NCBI GenBank assembly: GCA_031373255.1
Contig: JANMMJ010000130.1
Span: 1 to 5,311 of the forward strand
DNA length: 5,311 bases
Direction of reading: 5' to 3'
From: JANMMJ01 sp031373255
GTDB lineage: Bacteria; Pseudomonadota; Alphaproteobacteria; Rhizobiales; Aestuariivirgaceae
Shown: positions 1-5,311 of the stretch, piece by piece
Numbering within the stretch: position 1 is the first letter of the stretch
Layout of the letters: every line of letters begins with the position of its first letter
The notes under the pieces: model-generated
Databases searched by the model: none
Seen by the model: the letters and a program-made list of their open reading frames with translations, nothing else
What the model was told of the DNA's origin: nothing
Program-made: the position numbers and the translations under genes

Positions 1-822
1 GCGGATTCTCGATGGCGTAGCGCTGCTGCACATAAGTGGCACGCCGGCTGTTCTCGAAGTAGTCGATGCCCTTGTCCCGCATGAACGCGTCCTGGATGCC
101 GCGAAAATCGATCCAGACGTGAGAGAGCTGGTGCGTGAACAATGACCCCGCATAGAGATAGTCATAGCCGTAGCAATGTTCCCATCGATAGGTGCTCAGC
201 CACGCGTCATAGCTCTCTTGCGGAAGGGGATGGGTGGGGGAGCCAAGGCCCAGAATATAGAGCAACAGGGCTTCGTCATAGCCTTCCCACCGGTAGCTGA
301 TGAACCCGCTTTCGGGCCGCCAGCCGTGCGTGACCGTGGCCTCGCCGTTCTGCGCCCAGGCCCAATCGGCCCGACGATAGAGCGCGTCGGCTAGCGCGCG
401 GATTTCCCGCTCCTCGCTGGTATCCGCATCAAAATAGACGCCCGCCGCCAAGGCGCCGGCAGCAGGAAGGCGCTGTCGATGGTCGATAGTTCGCAGCCCC
501 ACGCGCGCCGCCCGGTCTGCATGTCAAGGAAGTGATAGTAGAAGCCTTTGTAGCCGGTGGCATCGGGCTCCGGACCCTGTGGACTGTTCCAGAAGAAGTG
601 CAAAGTCGTCAGTGTGCGTTCCACGGCGGCGCTGCGCGCCCAAAATCCGTGCTCGACGCCCACCGGATAGGCGGCAAGCGCCAGCCCGGTGGCGGCGATG
701 CTGGCGGGCCAGCCCGCCGCCGTCTTGTCGCTGACCAACCCATTGGCGGGGTTCGCCTCGTGGATGAAATACGCGAAGGATTCGCGCTGCAACTGCTCGA
801 GTTCGGCGTCCATGGAGGTCAT
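1..822 (-). CDS. Glucoamylase-like glycoside hydrolase, 3' end outside window, one frameshift
   Basis: Resembles the glucoamylase-like family (Pfam PF10091), whose characterised members include endo-beta-1,2-glucanases and the C-terminal part of cyclic beta-1,2-glucan synthase. The first 121 residues read through QRESFAYFIHEANPANGLVSDK, GYKGFYYHFLD and CELSTIDSAFLL. The frame then breaks at plus-strand 459-461, where one C (G on the coding strand) seems lost. Restoring it gives LLAGALAAGVYF and the rest of the domain without a stop: WRPESGFISYRWEGYDEA, YGYDYLYAGSLFTHQLSHVW, DFRGIQDAFMRDKGIDYFEN and ATYVQQRYAIENP. Homology on both sides of the break is clear. About 274 codons lie in the window; family members usually exceed 400. 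No signal peptide is visible, so as read the product would start in the cytoplasm. The ATG at 822 overlaps the preceding stop as ATGA, which supports this start and coupling. The family call is firm, the substrate is not. Confidence 0.85.
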
Positions 823-1274
823 GGCTGCGTCCGTCTACGCCGCAGCCACATCGCCGCGAAGCCCATCATTGGCACGATGAGCCATTGCAGCAACGGAGAC
901 AGTCCGGTGCCGAGTATGGGAAGAGTCGGCATCAACTCCGAATAGGCCCAAGTCTTTCGGACGGTGGTGTTCAGCCATTCGCTGTAGGCGGTGTAGCCGA
1001 GGCCGGTCACGAGTGTTGCCGCTATGACCGGGGTGAAGCGCTCGCGTGGCCAAGCCGGGCTGCCGAAACACACGAGCGCCGCGACCAGCGACAGTGCGGC
1101 GATCATCAAATCGCCAACGGAACAATGAAACACCGCGAACGCGATCTCGCGCGGGGTTCCCGTTCTCCAAATCGTGTAGAGCGGCAGTTGTGCCATTTCC
1201 CAGACCAAATGCGCAGCGGCGGTGGTTCCGAGGTAGACTCGCAGCGCCCCAAGCCAATGCGGCGGCGCGTTCAA
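819..1274 (-). CDS. Four-helix integral membrane protein of unknown family
   Basis: I do not recognise a named family. From a TTG start at 1274 the product has 151 residues with about four hydrophobic segments: roughly 9-25, 46-71, 80-100 and 118-144, ending in a basic RRRR tail, so it is probably an inner-membrane protein. Distinct polar motifs sit at the membrane edges: HLVWEMAQLPLYTIW, FHCSVGDL, YTAYSEWLN and WAYSELMPTLPILGTGLSP; these look conserved rather than random. The TTG overlaps the oxidase stop as TTGA and has GGAAG about 10 bases upstream. The frame is open to an ATG at 1340, but that start would overlap the oxidase by 70 bases and adds a non-hydrophobic stretch that looks like shadow sequence. 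Its stop overlaps the hydrolase ATG. Position suggests a role with the oxidase or hydrolase, for example as a membrane anchor or partner; this is inference only. Confidence 0.7.
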   Translation of the reverse strand: MNAPPHWLGALRVYLGTTAAAHLVWEMAQLPLYTIWRTGTPREIAFAVFHCSVGDLMIAALSLVAALVCFGSPAWPRERFTPVIAATLVTGLGYTAYSEWLNTTVRKTWAYSELMPTLPILGTGLSPLLQWLIVPMMGFAAMWLRRRRTQP

Positions 1275-2668
1275 CTGATGCGCACTTCCGTCATCATGCC
1301 GCTCGCCATGTGATAGAGGTGATGGCAATGCAGGAACCACGCGCCCTTTTGGTTGGCGTCGAATGCGATAGTGACCGGGCTGTGGGCGGGGACGATGACC
1401 GTGTCGCGCAAGGCGCCCGGAAACCGCCGCCCGCCAATGGCGACGACCTGAAAATGATGGCCGTGCAAATGCATGGGATGCATCATCGTGGTCGGATTCA
1501 TGAACGTCATCTCGACCCGCTCTTCCTGACGCACTTCGAAGGGCTCATGTTCGCCGTGGGTTCGGCCATTGATCGTCCAGCGATACCCCGGTTCCTCGCC
1601 CAGCATGACCATGAAAGACGTGTCCGCCGGCTTCTCCGCCAAAGGGCTCGTAGCGCGAAGTTGCGTTTCAAATGCCAGATCGGTCAATCCCTGCGGCGCA
1701 TCGGCTGTAGCCAGGAGTTTGGCAATCGGTGCACCGGCTGTCGTCAGCACGATGCCGGTCACAAACCGGTCGCCTTCGACCTGCGCCAAGATTGGGAACG
1801 CTCCGCCCTGTTGAGGGACGTCGACTAAGAGATCGATGCGCTGCCCCTGTGCCAGCGGATATGCGAACTGCGAGGCGGGCAGGCAAGAGGAGCCGTCAAC
1901 GGCGATGCAGCGTGACTGCAATCCAGGCGTCGAGATGATGAACGCCGTCGCCGTCCCGCCGTTGATGATGCGCAGGCGAACGCGTCCGCCTTTTTCAACC
2001 GTGACAACGTCGGGATCATCAAGGGTACGTTCATTAGCGAGAAAGGCATCGTATGTGACATCGTTGGCGTGGGTCATTCCCATCATGCCGCCGCCCGCAC
2101 CCTGATCTGCATGCGCGGCGCCGCCGCCAAGCTCCACCAGAATCTCCTGCGGCGGCCGGAAGGCGAAATCGTGCAGCATGACGACGACGTCCTGAACGTC
2201 TCCGGCGTCTTTCTCGATGGACACCATTGGCGCAGCCAGAAGCTGTTGCTCGCTGAGGCTGTGTGAGTGCATCCAATGGGTACCAGTGGTCAGTTCGAAG
2301 TCATGGACGTCGTTCTGGCCAACACCCAACGCACCGCCATCGGGGCGCGCGCGATCCTGGTTGGCGGGCGCTTTGACCTGTCCGTGCCAATGCATTTGCA
2401 GCGGTTCGCCTGAGGCATTGAGAAGAGCGCCGGAAAAGCGGTCGCCTTCACGGGTCAACATCCCAGGCTTGCCATTTGCCCCGAGCACACTGAAGACAGT
2501 GGCCGCCTTCTTGTTCACCTCGAGTGTGCGGGAAGCCACGGCGAGGATGGGCGTTGCCGCCAGAGCAGGCCTCCAGGGAGCTGCGGCCAGGAGCGCGCCG
2601 GCCGCTCCAGCGGATGATTTGAGGAAGGACCGGCGATTTGGCATCGTGAACGTTTGGCAATGGCGCAT
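1271..2668 (-). CDS. Tat-exported multicopper oxidase (CueO/CopA-like)
   Basis: A periplasmic multicopper oxidase of 465 residues, which would couple one-electron oxidation of a substrate (Cu(I) in CueO-like members) to reduction of O2 to water. A twin-arginine signal is seen at residues 11-33: NRRSFLKSSAGAAG and a hydrophobic run ending APWRPALAA. All four copper motifs are present: HWHG (93-96), HWMHSH (131-136), HPMHLHGH (397-404) and HCHHLYHMASGM (447-458), the last with the type 1 Cys448, His453 and axial Met458. The ligand set is complete, so the enzyme should be active. A Met/His-rich loop, GGGMMGMTH, near 192-200 recalls the Met-rich copper-binding inserts of CueO and CopA. The ATG at 2668 was chosen because GGAG lies six bases upstream. 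A GTG at 2716 overlapping the DUF302 stop (GTGA) would add 16 residues and is a real alternative. Substrate is not decided by sequence; copper detoxification is the best guess. Confidence 0.93.
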   Translation of the reverse strand: MRHCQTFTMPNRRSFLKSSAGAAGALLAAAPWRPALAATPILAVASRTLEVNKKAATVFSVLGANGKPGMLTREGDRFSGALLNASGEPLQMHWHGQVKAPANQDRARPDGGALGVGQNDVHDFELTTGTHWMHSHSLSEQQLLAAPMVSIEKDAGDVQDVVVMLHDFAFRPPQEILVELGGGAAHADQGAGGGMMGMTHANDVTYDAFLANERTLDDPDVVTVEKGGRVRLRIINGGTATAFIISTPGLQSRCIAVDGSSCLPASQFAYPLAQGQRIDLLVDVPQQGGAFPILAQVEGDRFVTGIVLTTAGAPIAKLLATADAPQGLTDLAFETQLRATSPLAEKPADTSFMVMLGEEPGYRWTINGRTHGEHEPFEVRQEERVEMTFMNPTTMMHPMHLHGHHFQVVAIGGRRFPGALRDTVIVPAHSPVTIAFDANQKGAWFLHCHHLYHMASGMMTEVRIS

Positions 2669-2674
2669 AGCGGG

Positions 2675-2678
2675 CTCC
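2675..2678 (-). promoter_or_regulatory. Ribosome binding site of the multicopper oxidase
   Basis: GGAG on the minus strand, six bases before the ATG at 2668. It favours this start over the GTG at 2716 and over the ATG at 2644, directly before the twin-arginine motif, neither of which has a clear site. Confidence 0.6.
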
Positions 2679-2712
2679 GGTGGGCTGTTGTCTTTCCGTC
2701 GTGAATCGCCGC

Positions 2713-3098
2713 TCACAATCCGGCGATGATTTTTTCGAGCTTCACTCCAACCTGCCCAGCGGCCTGTTTCAGCGCCGGATTGTCAATCGCCTGCATAGAG
2801 GCGACCGGATCGATGGCCGCCACTTCGATCTGGCCGTTGCCCGTGTCGCGGACAACGACGTTGCACGGCAGCATCGTGCCGACCTTGTTCTCGAGCATGA
2901 GGGCTTCGTAGGCCAGCGCCAGATTGCAGGCGCCGAGGATTTTGTAGCTTGGATAATCGACACCAATTTTTTTCTTCAGCGTCGCACTGACATCGATCTC
3001 GGTGAGGATGCTGAAGCCGTCGGTTTTCAATGCGTCCATTGCGCGGGCCACCGCCTCGCCGAAAGGCACGGAAAGCATTCTGCAAGATAGTATGTCAT
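2713..3098 (-). CDS. DUF302 family protein, probable one-base frameshift near its N-terminus
   Basis: A DUF302 protein: a small alpha/beta domain of unknown biochemical role, often found beside redox or metal genes. The frame from 3078 gives 121 residues covering nearly the whole domain: PFGEAVARAMDALKTDGFSILTEIDV, then TLKKKIGVDYPSYKILGACN, GTMLPCNVVV and EVAAIDPVASM. Cysteines 51 and 72 of this stretch are both in family-conserved blocks. Family members usually begin with a short YYxA-type strand before PF. That strand (MTYYLA) is present in the neighbouring frame from an ATG at 3098, with AAGGA eight bases upstream. One missing base near 3080-3083 (GCAGAATG for GCAAGAATG) would join the two into a 128-residue protein of normal family length. 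If the lesion is real, translation could only restart at 3078, where no binding site is seen. It lies 18 bases after the small membrane gene and overlaps or closely precedes the oxidase. Confidence 0.85.
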
Positions 3099-3106
3099 GC
3101 CTTCCA

Positions 3107-3111
3107 TCCTT
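3107..3111 (-). promoter_or_regulatory. Ribosome binding site for the DUF302 gene
   Basis: AAGGA on the minus strand, eight bases before the ATG at 3098. It supports the MTYYLA start and so the claim that one base is missing just downstream. Confidence 0.5.
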
Positions 3112-3116
3112 CGCTG

Positions 3117-3245
3117 CTATTGCCGCCTGCCGAAGAACAGGTACTTGGCCAGCGCGGCCACACAGAGGATCAGGAGGACAAGGAAAAGCGCCCCGCTCCA
3201 TCCCATGCCCCACATCATCGAATTGCCGTCCGTGTATACGTTCAT
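3117..3245 (-). CDS. 42-residue Met-rich single-pass membrane protein
   Basis: A short gene found by reading the minus strand upstream of DUF302. Residues 1-17 are MNVYTDGNSMMWGMGWS, with five methionines and two tryptophans. A hydrophobic helix follows at about 18-38 (GALFLVLLILCVAALAKYLFF) and then a basic end, GRRQ. The positive-inside rule puts the Met-rich N-terminus in the periplasm and the tail in the cytoplasm. The ATG has AAGGA seven bases upstream, an excellent site, and the stop is 18 bases before the DUF302 start, so it is probably the first gene of the operon. Small MWGMGW-type membrane proteins of this shape recur near copper-related genes. The methionines could bind Cu(I), but this is inference. 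No named family is claimed. Confidence 0.75.
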   Translation of the reverse strand: MNVYTDGNSMMWGMGWSGALFLVLLILCVAALAKYLFFGRRQ

Positions 3246-3265
3246 TTTTGGGTCCTTAGCGCTGT

Positions 3266-3291
3266 TGACAGATTTTTCGTTGCCGCTGTCA
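3266..3291. repeat. Inverted repeat TGACAG-N14-CTGTCA in the operon leader
   Basis: Two perfect 6-bp arms (3266-3271 and 3286-3291) are 20 bases apart centre to centre, two helical turns, just upstream of the first ATG of the operon. This spacing would suit a dimeric regulator. A further TGTCA half-site lies at 3320-3324 inside the possible -35 box. It may be an operator, but six-base arms can arise by chance. Confidence 0.35.
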
Positions 3292-3299
3292 TTTCATCG

Positions 3300-3325
3300 G
3301 CTTTGCCCGGCGCAAATTATGTCAA
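3300..3325 (-). promoter_or_regulatory. Possible promoter of the oxidase operon
   Basis: A perfect TTGACA reads on the minus strand at 3325-3320, preceded by C as in the CTTGAC form common in alphaproteobacteria. It is about 75 bases before the first start codon, in the right place for the operon. No good -10 box follows at 16-18 bases, so the promoter may need an activator, or the match may be chance. Confidence 0.3.
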
Positions 3326-4093
3326 GCCATTTCAGCGGATGGCATTGAAGATGCCACCATCGACACGATGTTGTGCGGCTTATTTGCCCTCCTGGGCAGC
3401 TATCGACGAGTTCCGGTTGGCGAGAGCCAAAACAAAAATCCCTTGTCTAATAACGCGGAATGCCTGTCAAAGTTCCGGCGGGGCCGAGCACATCTTGGAG
3501 AACCGGCTAACACTTCTCGCGTTTGACAACGGGAATTGCGGAAGAATCATCCAAGGAAGTTCCATGGTTTGAACTTCGATGGCGTTCCCGTATTGCGGAA
3601 AATTTCGCATCACCCTGGTTTAGCTTTCGGAACTTAAGCGACTTTCAGGGCTATCCAATGAGGCCCGCCCATTTTCAAACTGGTGTCTAACCGCCCCGAC
3701 CTCGAATCCTCGGGCTCGATCACGGAATCGGCGGCGAGATGCGTGCGTCGTGCGGTTGTTTGCAGTCGGGACTGGCCAAGCAGCTTGCCGATGATCGTCT
3801 TCAATCGGGAACACGCCTGAAGATTACACTATCCGGCCTGGGGTTCCACCGCTTCGCTTCGCCGCATTCGCGACTCCGCTCGACGGCGAAACCACGGGCC
3901 GGGTGCGAAGACGGCAACGTCACGCCAAAATCGCAGGATGTGTGTTCACTCTTCGCGCCTAGCCAGGCCGATCAACTCGACGATCAGCGCCTGGCCGGCA
4001 AAGACGTATCCGTCTCGCATATGATCTCGCCCGCAGACTTGACGCCGCGCAATTCTTGCAAAGGGTCATTTCAGGATTTAGAGCATCAGACGG
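3326..4093. other. Long stretch with no convincing gene
   Basis: All frames on both strands are broken or give low-complexity, Arg/Ser-rich products with no family resemblance I recognise. The longest open frames (plus 3739-4113, minus 3620-3814) lack a binding site and look like chance. The left third is less GC-rich and holds short dyads, as expected of upstream regulatory DNA. The stretch from about 3640 to 4080 is GC-rich and could be decayed coding sequence, but I cannot name its source. Confidence 0.5.
3556..3577. repeat. Perfect inverted repeat GAAGTTC-N8-GAACTTC
   Basis: Seven-base arms at 3556-3562 and 3571-3577 with an 8-base loop. No T-run follows on either strand, so a terminator is unlikely. 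Nearby, ATTGCGGAA occurs twice (3535-3543 and 3592-3600), and ACGGGAA (3529-3535) is matched by TTCCCGT (3585-3591), so the dyad sits within a nested set of short repeats. Function unknown; an operator or a relic of an element end are both possible. Confidence 0.4.
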
Positions 4094-4113
4094 TCAGTTT
4101 GAATCGAAACTGA
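4094..4113. repeat. Palindrome TCAGTTT-GAATCG-AAACTGA next to the IS630 remnant
   Basis: Perfect 7-bp arms (4094-4100 and 4107-4113) flank a 6-base centre that is itself nearly self-complementary. TGATTCA is repeated directly at 4111-4117 and 4134-4140. The position, about 45 bases before the transposase start, is where the left part of an IS630 element would lie. Similar CAGTTTGAATC motifs are familiar from intergenic DNA of rhizobia, from memory only. I cannot tell whether it belongs to the element or to its target. Confidence 0.5.
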
Positions 4114-4157
4114 TTCACAAATCAGTCGGAAGATGATTCAAGGTGTGCGGACTTGCC

Positions 4158-4638
4158 ATGCCGCATCCTTTATCGAACGACCTGCGTGTTCGCGTTGTTG
4201 CGTTTGTCGAGGCGGGGCTCTCGCAATGAGGCTGCCGCCACTTCGGAACATCGGTATCCTTTGCAGTGAACCTGATGAAGCTCTGGCGCGAGACGGGCAG
4301 CGTCGAGCCGCGCCCGGCCGGCGGCTTCAGGCACGGCAAGATCGGCCCTCACAAGGATTTCATCCTTGCCGTTGTGGCGGAGAAGAGCGATATCACCATG
4401 CCGGAGCTGGCGAAGAAGCTGGCCGAGGAGAAAGGCGTCAAGGTTGACCCATCCAGGCTTTCGAATTTCCTGATTGGGTGCGGGTTCAGCTATAAAAAAA
4501 AACGCTGCGGGCAAGCGAACAAGACAAGCCCGAGGTGGCCAAGGCGCACCGAGAGTGGAAAGAAGGCCGCCAGCCCATCATGCGCGATCAGCGTGAGCGG
4601 ATCGTCTTCCTCGACGAGACCGTCACAACGACAAAAAT
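4158..4638 (+). pseudogene. IS630 family transposase, 5' half, broken
   Basis: Starts MPHPLSNDLRVRVVAFVEAG, the usual beginning of rhizobial IS630 transposases, and continues through the helix-turn-helix part: HFGTSVSFAVNLMKLW, then GSVEPRPAGGFRHGKIG and MPELAKKLAEEKG. A TGA at 4227 interrupts the frame. Around it the expected SRNEAARHFG is only seen by assuming about two bases lost near 4224 and one near 4235-4238; together these restore the original frame. After GFSYKK the family sequence moves into the -1 frame at a run of nine A, continuing TLRASEQDKPEVAKAHREW and then IVFLDETVTTTK, which contains the first catalytic Asp. Homology ends near 4638, so the other DDE residues are missing and the protein cannot be active. 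Confidence 0.9.
4494..4502 (+). other. A9 slippage site in the IS630 transposase
   Basis: Nine consecutive A follow the TAT codon of FSYK. In the upstream frame the product would run on as KKKRCGQANKTSP. A -1 shift gives KKKTLRASEQDKPEV, the normal family continuation. Some IS630 elements make their full transposase by programmed frameshift or polymerase slippage at A-runs, so this is probably that site. A 4-bp stem (CGCT at 4503-4506, AGCG at 4514-4517) starts directly after the run. A sequencing miscount of the run is the alternative. Confidence 0.6.
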
Positions 4639-5022
4639 AGCCCGCCTTCTGGAAGGTGAGGCGATGACGGATTTATGCGAGGAATTCGGCATATCCCGCA
4701 AGACTGGCTACAAGATCTATGAGCGCTGCAAACAGAACGGTTCCGAAGCCTTGACCGATCGCTCGCGGCGGCCCTGGCGCTATGCCAACCAGTGCCGGCC
4801 AGCTTGAGGCCCAGATCGTCGGCTTGAAGCGCGACAAACCGCACTGGGGGGCACGCAAGATCAGGGAGCTTCTGGTGCGGCGGCTTGCCAGCGAGATCAA
4901 GGTGCCGGCCAGAAGCACCATACACGCGGTTCTCGACCGCAACGGCCTGGCCAAGCGCCTGGGCAGAAGACGCAGCAAGGCTGAAGGAACTGCCCTTTCA
5001 GCAGGCGCTCATCCCAATGACG
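4639..5022 (+). pseudogene. IS481-type transposase, N-terminal half, truncated at both ends
   Basis: Begins abruptly at ARLLEGEAMTDLCEEFG, followed by ISRKTGYKIYERCK and ALTDRSRRPWRYANQ, the helix-turn-helix part of IS481-like transposases. The frame shifts near 4790-4800, where CAGTGCCGGCCAGC stands for an expected CAGCTGCCGGCCCAGC (two single C losses). It then resumes as QLEAQIVGLKRDKPHWGARK, STIHAVLDRNGLAKRLGRRR and AEGTALSAGAHPND. The start codon and about 15-20 first codons are missing because the sequence is joined to IS630. The integrase core is wholly missing after HPND, where the first catalytic Asp should soon follow. It is dead as a transposase. Confidence 0.88.
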
Positions 5023-5080
5023 TAGCCGCGATCTTGTCGCGGATCCGCTCGGCCGTCATCTGGCGTCGCTCAATGTCAAC
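5021..5080 (-). pseudogene. Possible fragment of a large serine recombinase
   Basis: The minus strand encodes IERRQMTAERIRDKIAAT over about 20 codons, close to the FEREVTAERIRDKIAASK block that follows the catalytic domain in large serine recombinases. Nothing before or after it continues that family; the match stops at the IS481 junction (about 5021). The fragment is short, so the call depends on one motif. Confidence 0.4.
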
Positions 5081-5185
5081 TTGCCCGGTTGGCACGAGGC
5101 ACGCGCGGGCAACTGCGACCGCACCGCCGCTTCCCGCCGGACTTGCTACGCGATTGACGAAAGCGCCACGTGTCCCTACCGCAAA

Positions 5186-5311
5186 TCAAATCCGGACGTA
5201 TTGGTGATGGAGTCCGCCGAGCAGTGGAACGGGTTGGATGCGGCCAACCGTCTGTACGGCGCGACTTATCGGTGCGTCCTTGCCGAGTGAGAGATGAGTT
5301 CGGACCTGGTT
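5186..5311 (-). pseudogene. C-terminal end of an integrase-core transposase
   Basis: The minus strand from the window edge encodes 41 residues: NQVRTHLSLGKDAPISRAV, then QTVGRIQPVPLLGGLHHQYVRI and a TGA stop. The YYNxxRTHLSLxKDAP...GGLHHQYVRI pattern is the familiar C-terminus of rhizobial integrase-core (rve, IS3/IS481-like) transposases. The element points opposite to the neighbouring IS fragments and its main part lies outside the window, so whether it is intact is not visible here. About 105 bases between its stop and the recombinase-like piece hold nothing I recognise. Confidence 0.75.

Noticed and set aside
1046..1828. A 260-codon open frame on the plus strand
   Set aside because: It lies antisense to the oxidase and the membrane gene, both supported by clear motifs. 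Its product is Arg/Gln-rich with no domain and no binding site.
2217..2729. A 170-codon open frame on the plus strand
   Set aside because: Antisense shadow of the oxidase N-terminal half, which has a twin-arginine signal and copper motifs.
3099..3213. Upstream extension of the DUF302 frame to 3213
   Set aside because: The added residues do not resemble the family and overlap the well-supported 42-residue gene in another frame.
3503..3560. Plus-strand promoter with TTGACA at 3523-3528
   Set aside because: No -10 box at a proper distance and no gene downstream in that direction before the IS remnants.
3620..3814. 64-codon minus-strand open frame
   Set aside because: Arg-rich, no homology I recognise, no binding site, and no relation to the operon.
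3739..4113. 124-codon plus-strand open frame
   Set aside because: No binding site, no recognisable domain and composition like chance translation; it even ends inside the palindrome at 4094-4113.
5081..5290. Plus-strand frame with several cysteines, first taken for a small metal-binding protein
   Set aside because: The opposite strand reads as the conserved RTHLSLGKDAP...GGLHHQYVRI transposase end, so the plus frame is its shadow.
4158..5311. A working composite transposon
   Set aside because: Both plus-strand transposases lack their catalytic cores, and no matching terminal repeats or target duplications could be found by eye.

Overview
The window looks like accessory DNA from an alphaproteobacterium, probably of the Hyphomicrobiales (rhizobial or Bradyrhizobium-like). 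This rests on the high-GC coding style, the closeness of the transposase fragments to rhizobial IS630 and IS481 elements, and the kind of multicopper oxidase and DUF302 genes present. Genus cannot be fixed from the sequence alone.

Left part (1-3245, minus strand, read right to left): a tight five-gene operon. In order of transcription it holds a 42-residue Met-rich single-pass membrane protein (3245-3117), a DUF302 protein (3098-2713), a Tat-exported three-domain multicopper oxidase with all copper ligands (2668-1271), a four-helix inner-membrane protein of unknown family (1274-819), and a glucoamylase-like glycoside hydrolase that runs off the left edge (822-1). Two junctions overlap as TTGA and ATGA, and the other gaps are under 50 bases, so co-transcription and translational coupling are likely. 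The first three or four genes fit copper handling or envelope oxidation. The linked glycoside hydrolase of the beta-glucan-active type suggests envelope or periplasmic-glucan work, but that is inference.

Middle part (about 3246-4157): no convincing gene. It holds the presumed promoter region of the operon with several short dyads, and further right a perfect 7-bp inverted repeat at 4094-4113 just before the IS material.

Right part (4158-5311): a graveyard of mobile elements. The 5' half of an IS630 transposase, with an A9 slippage site, is fused in frame to the N-terminal half of an IS481-type transposase. Next comes a short minus-strand piece resembling a large serine recombinase, then the C-terminal end of an integrase-core transposase on the minus strand.

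Four unrelated reading frames carry small deletions, mostly one base lost from a short homopolymer. This suggests either uncorrected sequencing error or general decay. No tRNA, rRNA, CRISPR or convincing terminator was seen.
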